Source: Hippophae tibetana (lineage: Eukaryota > Streptophyta > Magnoliopsida > Rosales > Elaeagnaceae). Taken from it: a stretch of 64,000 bases of DNA. The DNA lies in assembly GCA_037013495.1 (NCBI GenBank), contig CM072810.1, positions 83,684,449-83,748,448 of the forward strand. The letters run 5' to 3'. Under the pieces are notes generated by a model that ran no database searches, was not told the DNA's origin, and saw nothing but the letters and a program-made list of their open reading frames with translations. How positions within the stretch are numbered: the stretch's first letter is position 1; each line of letters begins with the position of its first letter. This document shows, one piece after another, positions 12,310 through 22,045 of the stretch. A program made the translations under genes and the position numbers.

Positions 12310-12808
12310 AAAGGCTGGGGGATTTAATGTTTAGATGTATGGACCGAGGAACCTCATAGCCACAAGGTGCATTCAGATGGGGTACCTTAAAGTGTGCAAT
12401 AATAAGATATACGAAGCTACTTGTATGAAGAGATCTAAGAGTTAATGTGATGTTTAAGAGATGTATGGGACTAAGTAATAAGGTGTACTACCACAAGGCA
12501 TATAACTTGAGGTGCCTATATTGATCTCACCAAGAGACAAGAAAACATGAATTGCAGAAGTGCATGGACATGACCTCATTTTAGCATAATGAATCAACCT
12601 TTGGGTCAGAATAAGTTAGATGTGATCATTCCAATGGGATGCAAACACATGGAGGTAGAAGAGCCAATATATATAGACATATCTAACCCACTAATGGAAT
12701 TGATAACCTCTCTTTAAAATCTCTCTAAGACCTATAACACTTGCAATTCTCCAAATAGTTTTATAATTTACTTTTTCAATAAAGTATTGGGTCAACCTTC
12801 TGTGACAA
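12310..12808 (+). mobile_element. Probable polypurine tract and 3' LTR of the gypsy element
   Basis: A purine-rich aaaaggctggggga (about 12309-12322) resembles the plus-strand primer tract of Tat-type elements. The following about 480 bp contain a TATA-like tatatatagaca (about 12669) and an aataaa near 12778, and could end at ctgtgaca (12808). No second copy lies in the window, so the borders are guesses. Confidence 0.4.
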
Positions 12809-13384
12809 TGTCAAAACCATCACTTAGACATTTATGATCTAGAAAAAAGAAAAAAAAATGTAAAAAGGAAAGTTCAATGAAATACAAGAAAGCATTTAGG
12901 CTACATAGGCCACAAAACACTTTTGTTTCTTTTTTCTTTATTTTTACAAAATTTCTTAATCTTCCATAAAAGGAAATGCTATGGATCCAGCTTGAACAAG
13001 CTTCTCTCTCTTATATGAATGAACTTAGTACATCCAAATGCTTCACATCAGTAACAATTTACAACAACTAGACTATACTTAGTGCAAAGTTGTGGTAAGA
13101 ATTGACGCTACTTCTCCTTTATGCCTAATAATCACACAAACATTACATTGGACTTAGACATGTTCGCTACATATGGTAGTAATGAGATAACTCCTCTTTT
13201 ACACCCAAATACCATGCTAGTCCAAGGATAAGATTTAGGCACACCACCACCATAAAGGTCTCAATCTTGAAATAAATAGTGAGATTACTCCTCCTTTACA
13301 CCTAGCAGTTTTTGTGATCTAGAACTAGAACCAAGTGCATTCATCGCTAAGTCCCGTGACACCGAAAAGGGTACATCAAAAGTT
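12809..13384. other. Non-coding region with weak repeated motif
   Basis: No gene seen. The phrase actcctcctttacaccta recurs in altered form near 13107, 13190 and 13290, and again near 14925 and 16455. This suggests one old unidentified repeat family scattered on both sides of the block at 13385-14890. Confidence 0.3.
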
Positions 13385-14890
13385 AATTCCTTACTTCTCT
13401 TTAAATTATTAATTTTCAATAGTAATATAACTTAAGTCGGGTTCAAACCCATACGGTATTAGTAACAAATATACTTCTAATTCGAAGTTAGTTAGGGAGT
13501 TAATTAAAACTAGCAATATAGTTTTTTGGTTAATTGTGAAAAATATGAAAATAACATAAAGCAACAAGAAATTAAATAGTAGAACAACAATGGTAAGAGA
13601 TATATGATCATGAAATTATCTGCATCACTAGTCAAAAATTCAACTAATCAATTCATTGAACAAAACAATTTCCTAAGTTTTAAATCAAATTCATAATTTA
13701 AAAATCTTTTTGAATCCTTAACTTTAGTTTTAAAAATCCTATATCGCCTATGACTTCCTACATTTTCTTTTATTGTAATTAATTAATAATTCAATTAGCA
13801 ACCAACCTAAACCCTAATCAATCTAAAATTATGATTATTAGATTTATTTCATTCATTGCATTATTATCTAAAAAAGTAATGTAAGAAAAAACCAAGAAAT
13901 ATTAAATCTATTGACAATCTTTATATCTAGCATTCAATCCTAATTGCAATATAAATCATAATTTTCCATTTAAATCAAAAGAGTTATCAATTTCATACCA
14001 AAATCATGATTTAACAAGAAGCATATACATGCAATAAACTACTTGATCACTCTAATTCATAACATGTAAGGTTTTAACATGCAAACATAGAATTAAACAC
14101 ATCATGAATTTATGAATTGAAACTAAAATTAATTGTAACATTAGATTAATTAAACCATAACCTAGGGTTTGAAAATTGTCCACAATCGCATTAACAAATT
14201 TAGCTATCCATATGTTCTACAAAAATTATCATTATATTCATGAAAATTAAATAGAAAAGAAGAGAGAAGCGTGTATTGTAGATTAATAAAGGAAACAATG
14301 CAGCCAAAATCACCAATCTTCAATCTCTTCTTCAAAATCTCTTCCAAAGATTGCCTAAGACTTTGATTATTGACCTCTCCTTATTCTTTATTGTGTCAAT
14401 TCTTTGATTTGATTACCTCTTATGTTGCATTTGTTGTTTATTACCCAAGAAAAAGCTAGTTTATAACCTATTTTACTTTATCTAATGGTTGAGATTGAAA
14501 GTTGGTGATGAAAAACACCAGATTCAAGAGCTGACTGGACATCTCAATTGATAGAGTACAAGGCTTGATCAATCTAACCTTTCCAAATTCCAATCCAAGA
14601 GCTCTCGATTGATCCTCAATTGAAGGTTGATCGATTAAAGATGTGCTTGATCAATCGATTAACTAGTGTCTCAATTAATCGACTAATTACTCAATTGATC
14701 GATTTTGTTGATCCAATTTTTTATGCAAAGATCCTCGATTGAATGTCGATTGATCAGGTGTATTGTTTTGGCTCAAAACATGAGTATGCCTCTTTTTACT
14801 CATTTTATCACTGAAAACCTATATAATACAAAATGCACACTTAAAACACATTGAGAATAATGTACATATATTTGTATATAATAATATGGA
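13385..14890 (-). mobile_element. LTR-like block, second family, copy 2
   Basis: Non-coding partner of 8829-10452 (see there for shared stretches). In the presumed U3, 14540-14760 holds repeated forms of atcaattgatcgat, a low-complexity motif that places the variable block before the U3 end. No target duplication found. Flanks on both sides carry the same weak actcctcctttacacc motif, so it probably inserted into one older repeat. Confidence 0.4.
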
Positions 14891-15317
14891 TCATTCCACA
14901 TGAGAGAAGTGATGTCCCACCTCCTTCTTTACCTATGGCAACACTCGAGGTGCTTAAATAAGATGCATCAAAAACCCTATAAATAAGAAGCAAGGATCCA
15001 CATCATTCACAACTTACAGCAGTACTCATATAAAATATAAAATATGTAGGTACATTTTCCCACTTAATTCTCATAGAGGGAAATGAGGACTAATCTCCTT
15101 TGAAACCTTGTGACAAAAAAAAGTAAAAAATGTGTCATTTTTTCAACTTAGAAAACGGTTTGGCTCACAGAATGAAAAATTAATGGTAATAGAATTAAAT
15201 GTAAAGAAAAAAGTATTATTATTACATTGTTTGGTTTGATCGCTCGAATCAAAAAATGAATCAATATTAGAGTATTTATTTTACAACTAGAATGGAAAGA
15301 AAAATATATTATTACAG
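14891..15317. other. Unassigned non-coding region
   Basis: Contains a good TATA-like cctataaataag near 14978 followed by a CA-rich leader, which could be a promoter from an LTR remnant. No matching copy elsewhere and no coding. The remainder is AT-rich. Confidence 0.25.
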
Positions 15318-16105
15318 TTATTATATTTTCTAAATTATTATTAAAATAAAATATATTATTAAAATTATTATTTTTAAAATAAGTTTTACTTAAAAATATT
15401 GTTTAATATTATTAATATTATTTATTTTTCTAAATTATTATTAAAATAAAATATATTATTAAAATAAGATCATCAATTCCTAATGAAATGGATGTAACAG
15501 TGGCTTGCCGGAACCCCAGAGTCTTTACTTGATCTAGGATGTGTGATGTATATGCCATTCCGAAGTGATCTACTAATCTACTAATAAGTCGTTTAATGGC
15601 AGTTCCATCTATCACTTTATTATGAAAGGCCAGATTGGCCCGTTCTGCCATAAGTACCTCCATATTGCGCTGAGTGGGGTGTATTTATAGTCGGCTTTGC
15701 CGCTTCATAGCTCCACCCCACTTTTTTTAAATAATTATTACTTAAAAATATTATTTAATATTATTTAGTATTACTTATTTTTCTTAATTATAATTAAAAT
15801 TATTATTAAAATAAAATATGTCATTAGAACTATTGTTTTTCTAAATAATTATTACTCAAAAATATTATTTAATATTACTTATTTTTCTAAATTATTATGA
15901 AAATAAAATATATTATTTTTTAAAAAATTATTACCTAAAAATATTATTTCATATTATTTATTTTTTTAAATTATTATTAAAACTATTATTTTTCTAAATA
16001 ATTATTATTTAAAAATATTATGTAATTTTATTTAAAATTATTTAATATAATTTATTTTTCTAAATTATTATTAAAAAAATATACTATTAAAATAATATCT
16101 AATTG
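15318..16105. repeat. AT-rich tandem array, about 90-105 bp unit
   Basis: Repeated units with ttatttttctaaattatta, then aaaataaaatatattatt, then aaataattattacttaaaa. Anchors fall near 15422, 15771, 15878, 15957 and 16060. Removing the 256-bp plastid insert brings the first spacing to about 93 bp, in line with the others. No coding apart from the plastid fragment. Confidence 0.75.
15467..15722 (-). pseudogene. rpoC2: Nuclear plastid DNA fragment: 5' end of rpoC2
   Basis: The minus-strand frame from 15663 reads [20 protein letters not shown], then a [24 protein letters not shown] run and [20 protein letters not shown]. This is the N-terminus of the chloroplast RNA polymerase beta'' subunit, which I recognise with few substitutions. 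It stops after about 70 of well over 1,300 residues, at gatgatctt, where the AT-rich array resumes. About 55 bp upstream of the start codon (15664-15720; tataaatacaccccac, gcggcaaagccg) look like the plastid rps2-rpoC2 spacer. The base composition is balanced, unlike the flanks. It cannot function: truncated, and no plastid context. Confidence 0.93.
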
Positions 16106-16537
16106 TTAATTAGTTTTCTTCGTATAATTTACATGTATGTAAAATTAAGAAAAAAATTAAAATAGAAAATGAGTACGTGAATAAAATAAGAATTATCAAG
16201 GGATAATCGAATTGTTATTATTTCCATTTTTAGAATGTATTATATTCATTAATCTATAACCTAATTAAATAAGAAAATCCAAGATATGCTTCACACCTAG
16301 TGACTGTGGGATCCAAGACGAACATAGATACGATTCTTCACTTAAGTATCGTTCGAGACACAAAGAGAGGACCCACCTTTTTTGCACCACACAATGACAT
16401 CATTCTAGGATTCAGACATGATTACCACCCGTAGCCTCTCGCATAGAGAAGTGAGACCACACCTCCTTCATACCCAACGATGATGCATCTCTATAATTCT
16501 AGGACTCGTGCTTGGACCATTGTGGTCGTGCACTCGC
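16106..16537. other. Non-coding region before copia element
   Basis: AT-rich to 16270, then more balanced sequence with no recognised frame. It carries the weak ccacacctccttcataccc motif also seen near 13290 and 14925. I see no copy of the copia LTR here, so the 5' LTR of the next element is missing. Confidence 0.3.
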
Positions 16538-16725
16538 ACCAGACTTGCATGACTTGTATTGGATCACTTTGCTCATGCACTCCCTCTAGATAAAGATTGA
16601 AGGCCACACTTTGACTAGGTTGACATCTAGTACCAAACTTGCATGACTTGTATTGGATCACTTTGGTCATGCACTCCCTTTAGATAAAAATTGAAGGCCA
16701 CACTTTGACTAGGTTTACATCTAGT
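16538..16725. repeat. 94-bp tandem duplication
   Basis: Two nearly identical adjacent 94-bp units (16538-16631 and 16632-16725), starting accagacttgcatgacttg and accaaacttgcatgacttg. Only a handful of mismatches are visible, so the duplication is fairly recent. It lies just upstream of the copia gag. Confidence 0.95.
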
Positions 16726-16782
16726 AAATACTTAGTGCTTATAGTTGATCAAATTTTGCAAATTCTTATTATATTGAGAGAT

Positions 16783-17450
16783 ATGGAAAATGGTATGGTA
16801 CCATTCCAAGTCTCGATACTCAACAAAAACAACTATAACAATTGGAGTATCAAAATAAAGGCACTTCTTGGATCACAAGATGTGTGGGATATCATAGAGG
16901 AAGGCTATAACAAGCCTGCGAATGATGCTGCTATTTTTGCTCTTACACCAGATCAAAAGACAATTTGGAAGGATTCAAGAAAGATTTCTACCTCCTCTAC
17001 AAAGCATTAGATGATGATAGCTTTGAAAATATTTCGAGTGTAAGCTCTACCAAGAAAGCATAGGAGAAGCTACAAAACCTCTTACAAAGGAGTCAAAAAG
17101 GCGAAGAAGGTCTATCTCTAAACATCAGGAGGTGAATTTGAATCCTCACACATGAAAGTATCTGAGTCTATTGACAATGGTGCAAGCATAACAAGAGCAT
17201 CAAGGATCATTGCAAGCATATGAAGAGAAGCATAAGAAGAAGCAAGGGCAACTCCTTAAGCTGTAACTCAAGGATATATATGAAAGCCAAATAAATGATA
17301 GAAACCAATGTGGCCAAGGTAAAGGTGGAGGCTATGGACAAGGTGGAAGTTGTGATAATGGACAAGGTTGGAATTATAACAAAAACAACTATGAGAAAGG
17401 AGGAAGCTCAACATGAGGTAATGGAAGAATCAATCTGAACTCGAGGTATG
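16783..17450 (+). pseudogene. copia gag remnant
   Basis: The frame begins MENGMVPFQVSILNKNNYNN, continues WSIKIKALLGSQDVWDIIEE, and breaks near 17007. This is the classic N-terminus of plant copia gag (UBN2/DUF4219 type), the structural protein that packages element RNA. Further pieces appear up to a Gly/Gln/Asn-rich stretch (about 17310-17410). A zinc-knuckle-like RCYNF is seen near 17466, followed by a stop, and the later cysteines are lost. Confidence 0.8.
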
Positions 17451-17599
17451 ACAAATCTGAAGTTCGATGCTATAATTTTTAAAAGTTTGCGCAATATGCT
17501 TCAGTATATAGAGCTTCTAACAACAAAATTGAAGAGAAGGTCAACTACATGGAGGAGAAGATAGATGGAAAAGAAACTCTTCTTCTAGCATGAAAGGAA

Positions 17600-18640
17600 A
17601 CTGATGGTGGCCAAGAAAATTCCTGGTATCTTGACAATGGTGCAATAAATCACATGTGTGGAAGGAAATAGATGGTCGTGGAGCTAGATGAATCAGTAAG
17701 CAAAAATGTTTCATTTAGATATGATTCCACAATAGTAGTGAAAGAGAGAGGTAACATCTTTATCCGTTTGAAAGATGAGAGACATCAATTTATTTCCAAT
17801 GTCTACTATGTTCCCAATATGAAAAGTAACATCTTGAGTTTAGGAAAATTGTTGGAGAAAGGTTATGATATTCATATGAAGGATTATAATCTTTCTATAA
17901 AAGATTATAAGAATAACTCCATTTCTTAAGTGTGTCTATGTCAAAAGATAGAATGTTCATGATCAATGTACAAAATGATGTTGCAAAGTGCCTAATAGCT
18001 TGCTACAAGGATGCATTATGGCTTTGGCATCTTTGATTTGAGCATATCAATTTTGGAGGTCTGGAGGTGCTATCTAAGAAGGATATGGTGAAAGGACTAC
18101 CTTGCATTAACCATCCTGACCAACTTTGTGAAGGGTGTCTGGTCGGAAAGAAATTCAGGAAAAGCTTTCCAAAGGAGTCAGAGTCAAGTGCCAAGAATCC
18201 ACTTGAGCTCATCCATATCGATATGTGTGGTCCGATCAAGCTAAGCTCTCTCGGTAACAGTAACTATTTTCTTTTCTTCATTGATGATTTTTAAAGAAAA
18301 ACCTAGGTATATTTATTGAAACACAACTCAGAAGTTTTTGAATTTTTCAAGAAGTTCAAAGCTACAGTGGAGAGAGAAAGTAGTAGAAAAATCAATGCCA
18401 TAAAATCTGACCGAGGTGGAGAATTTACATCTAAAGAATTTCAAGAGTTCTATAAAGAAAATGGAATTCGTCAACCAATAACAATTCTTAAATCCCCTCA
18501 GCAAAATGGAGTGGCAAAAAGAAAGAACAAAACAATCCTTGATATGGCACGAAGCATGCTCAAAGGCAAGAAACTACCCAAGGAATTTTTGGTGGAAGCA
18601 TTGGTGTGTGTAGTCTACTTGTCAAACTGATCTTGAATAA
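17600..18640 (+). pseudogene. copia protease and integrase remnant
   Basis: Protease signature WYLDNGAINHMCG at about 17620 (family D-[TSN]-G-A-S-N-H-M). Then MKSNILSLGKLLEKGYDI, the zinc-binding WHLRFEHINFGGL and CEGCLVGK, the IHIDMCGPI motif with the first catalytic D (about 18220), and FFIDDF followed by a stop at about 18292. SDRGGEFTS has the second D (about 18410). PQQNGVAKRKN (about 18500) has Lys where the family has the catalytic Glu. The integrase triad D-D-E is therefore broken by E to K, beside stops. Text after 18628 is frameshifted. Confidence 0.85.
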
Positions 18641-19159
18641 AAAATGTATAGGGAAAGACACCACAAGAGGCATGATGTGGAAAAAATCCTGGCATTTCCC
18701 ACCTGAGAATCTTTGGAAGTATAGCCCATGTTCATATTCCAGATGAGAAAAGAACAAAGCTAGCTTAATGATAAAAGAGAGAGTTTTATCTTCATTAGCT
18801 ATGATTCTAATTCGAAGGGATACAAGCTATACAATCCAAACAATAAGAAGATTATGATTAGTCAAGATGTGGTATTCAACAAAGGAGAATAGAAATTTAA
18901 CCCTCATGTATATGACTTCAATTTCCTTCCTCAATTTGAAGAAGATGAGCAGACAATGAGAGAGAAACTAGGTGAACCTCAATAGGAGCTTGCAACTCCA
19001 CCCACTTCACCAACATCAACCACTCAAGGAGATTCATCACCTTCATCAACATCAAGTGGAAATCAAGATGAAATAGTTGTGTCATGCATACAAAGTCTTA
19101 GAGATCTCTATGAGGTAACTGAACGACAAGATAACCTTACATTATCTTGTCTATTTTTT

Positions 19160-19930
19160 GATTATGAACTAGTGAGCTTTCAAGAAGCAATACAAGAGAA
19201 GAAGTGGAGAGATGCGATGGATGAAGAAATGAAGGCCATCAAGAAGAATGAAACATGGGAACTCATCTCACTTCCCAAGGGACATAAGGCGATAGGTGTC
19301 AAATGTGTGTACAAAATAAAGCAAAACGCTAAAGGAGAGATTGAAAGGCACAAGGTGAGACTAGTTGCTAAAGGCTATAGTCAAAAGGTTGGAATTGACT
19401 ATGATAAGGTATTTTCTCTTATTGCTCAATTTAAGACTATTAGACTAATCATTTCTTTGGAAGCTCAAAACAAGTGGAAGATACATCAAATGGATGTAAA
19501 ATTTGCCTTCCTAAATGGAGTTCTTGAAGAGGAAGTCTACATTCAGCAACCATCAGACTACAAAGTCAAAGGCCATGAAGACAAGGTATTGAAGTTGAAA
19601 AAGACTCTTTATGGGTTAAAACAAGCACCAAGGGTATCGAATAGCCGAATCGACTAGTACTTCAAAGAGAATGGCTTCAACAAATGTCCCTATGAGAACA
19701 TTCTATATATTAAGATCAAATATGGAGATATTTTGATCGTGTACCTTTTTGTGGATGATTTGATTATCATTGGAAGCGACCCAAGCTTTTTTAATGAATT
19801 CAAGGAAGTGATGATGAAGGAATTCGAGATGACAGACATAGGGCTCATGGCATACTACCTTGGCATTGAAATTAAGCAAAAAAGGATGGAATTTTCATTT
19901 CACAAGAAAGCTATGCAAAAGAGATCTTGA
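19160..19930 (+). pseudogene. copia reverse transcriptase remnant
   Basis: The best preserved part. WRDAMDEEMKAIKKNETWEL (about 19206), GVKCVYKIK, RHKVRLVAKGYSQKVGIDY, IHQMDVKFAFLNGVLEEEVY with the first catalytic D, TLYGLKQAPR, a stop at about 19657, then VYLFVDDLIIIG keeping the DD pair (about 19750) and YYLGIEI. The order and spacing match copia RT. At least two stops interrupt it. Confidence 0.88.
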
Positions 19931-20520
19931 AGAATTTCAAGATGGAGAATTGTAAACCGATAAGCACACCGACGGAATATGGGATCAAGATGTCCAAACA
20001 TAAAGAAGGCGAAAGTGTAGATCCAACATTCTTCAAAATTTTGGTGGGAAGTCTACGTTATTTAACTTGCACGAGGCCCGATATTCTTCACCTAGTTAGA
20101 TTAGTTAGATGCTACATGGAATCTCCAACAACCACTCATTTTAAAGCCGCAAAGAGAATTCTTCTCTTTCTGAAAGGTACAAATGACTTTGGCATGTTCT
20201 ATTCAATTTCTAATGATTACAAGCTTGTTAGATATAGCGATAGTGATTGAGGTGGATACATAGATAATTGAAGGAGCACTACTAGATTCATATTTTTCAT
20301 TGGAGATATTGCTTTCATATGGATATCAAAGAAACAACTTATTGTCACATTGTCCACTTGTGAAGTGGAATATTTTAAGCTACCACTATATAAAGGAGTG
20401 TGTTGTAAGAAATATGTGCAAGTTGAATATGTGAAGTCACAAGATCAATTTATCGATATTTTTACCAAGCCACTAACAAGCAAAGACTTCATATGATTAA
20501 GGAACTTACTAGGGGTCACA
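19931..20520 (+). pseudogene. copia RNase H and C-terminal remnant
   Basis: PISTPTEYGIKMSKHKEGES, VGSLRYLTCTRPDI and VRYSDSD show the RT-RNase H linker and the first RNase H region. A stop follows at 20248. IWISKKQLIVTLSTCEVEYF then jumps to VKSQDQFIDIFTKPLTSKDF. The segment between them, which normally holds the D-N-x-S-A-I and H-x-R-x-K-H-I-D motifs, has been deleted (junction near 20400). Confidence 0.8.
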
Positions 20521-20539
20521 AGATCAAGTTTAAGAGGGG

Positions 20540-20967
20540 TGTTGTATCATAAACTTGATCCATTATAAGAGCCCAAACCCAAACTCAATCAAATTGGAGC
20601 CCAAGTCCCTAAATTAAGGTCCAAAACTACAAGCCTTCTACCTAGAATCTTATAGAGTGTGGTAATTATGCATGTGAATCATTTGGTAACTTAAAATATT
20701 GTTAGAGGGATGTAGAAGAATGAGGTCTATGATTATTATAATTTTGGATTATTTTATTGGGTGGTGTAGGATTGTTCTTAAGTAGTATAAATACCCCTTC
20801 CTATTTTAGTATGGGCATCAAGAAAAATTAAGAGCTTCTAAGTGAGTGAAGAAGCAAAGCCTAAATAAGACTGAGTTGTAACATCTTGTATTATGAGTGA
20901 GAGTGCTTTTGTAATATTTCTTTGAGTTTGAATAAAAGTTCTTTATGTGAGTGTTTCATTTCCAACA
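20540..20967 (+). mobile_element. copia element 1, 3' LTR
   Basis: A 428-bp segment starting TGTTGTATCATAAAC and ending TTTCCAACA, with the TG...CA ends of an LTR, directly after a purine-rich aagtttaagaggggtg. It contains a promoter-like agtataaataccccttcc (about 20788) and an rRNA-free leader with aataaa-like text near 20930. No second LTR in the window. Confidence 0.7.
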
Positions 20968-22045
20968 TTAATTTCTTTTAGTCATTTTATGTCATATATT
21001 AATTTTAATTTATTATATATAATTAAACTTAACAATGTTTCTTAAAAAAATAAAAGATAATGCACAATGAACAGTATTATCCTGCTAAATTTAAGATAGT
21101 ACTATTCGTCGCATTAAATTTGGTGCAAGATTTGATGTGTAAGACGTAGTGTTGGTTGACACGTAGGACCAATGCTACATGTAGCATGTAGTGTCAGTTC
21201 TAGGTACCAACCAACGCTATACACATTTTTTTTATTTTCTCTTATTTTTCTCCCATTTTCCAAATAGAATGTAAGCTGCTGTGTAACCCAAAAAATGATC
21301 GACTATTCCCTCCTCCACTCTTTCTCATTTTTTGGCTACTTCCGACCACCAATTCCTGCATCATTTAATGGGTTTTATTCCTCTCTAAATTTTCTTCTAG
21401 ATTCCCTATTTTTTAGCATAATACTCAAATTTTTTATACCCATTTTATCACTTATAAAACACCTTTTTTCTTCATTTCTTTCATTTGGTCACTTCATTTA
21501 CTCTTGTAAGTATTTTTATGAATTATTTTACACTTATTATTCATATTTATTTATTTTTTGTATATTATGTGTATAAATTTTTGTGTTATGTAGGTTTTGT
21601 ATTTTTATTCAAGCTTAGAAGAGAAGAAGATATTTTTATTCATTTATTTATTTTAATAATTTTATGTATTTAGGTCTTTGATATATATTACTTTATTTTA
21701 AACTTAAAGTTTTTGAAAATTATTTACATGTACATGAAATATATATATATATAATATAAGATATATTTTTATACGTATATAATATATAATGGGTTTATTA
21801 ATATTTATTATTATATATATGTATAAAATATGTATTATTATTAATTACATGCATTTATATATGTATAAAAATTATTATATATTGTATATTGTTAATTTTA
21901 TATATTTGTTATGTTTGGTTTTTATGTATTTATTTTTATATGATGTTTTAATAGATATTCTAATAATTAAGGAATTCATATATAATAATATCTTAAATAT
22001 ATTGGTTGGATGAATATTTAATATGCTTAATATCATTAATAGAAA

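Larger units (their letters stand above)
4160..12808 (+). mobile_element. Degenerate Ty3/gypsy element, probably Tat lineage
   Basis: I group these as one element: pol remnants on + (4326-7100), a tandem-repeat 3' UTR (7190-7905), antisense coding remnants (7905-8825 and 10453-11470), and a purine-rich tract plus promoter-bearing LTR-like end (12310-12808). Established knowledge: Tat-lineage elements such as Grande, Retand and Ogre have long 3' regions, often with tandem repeats, and some carry an additional ORF in antisense. The 5' LTR, gag and protease are absent; the region starts abruptly next to copy A. The grouping is inference, while the pol assignment is firm. Confidence 0.6.
16783..20967 (+). 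mobile_element. Ty1/copia element 1, 5'-truncated
   Basis: The gene order gag, protease, integrase, RT, RNase H is the copia order. A 3' LTR follows at 20540-20967 but no 5' LTR or primer site was found upstream. All domains contain stops or frameshifts, and several catalytic positions are altered (see parts). The element cannot move by itself. Confidence 0.85.

Noticed and set aside
14540-14760. Repeated atcaattgatcgat text considered as a CRISPR-like or regulatory array
   Set aside because: No regular spacing or unique spacers. It is low-complexity sequence in the presumed U3 of an LTR-like block in a plant genome.
21295-22013. Hydrophobic open frames upstream of the CACTA transposase
   Set aside because: T-rich and TA-rich leader sequence gives Phe/Ile/Tyr-rich text by composition. 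No start context, motif or homologue recognised.
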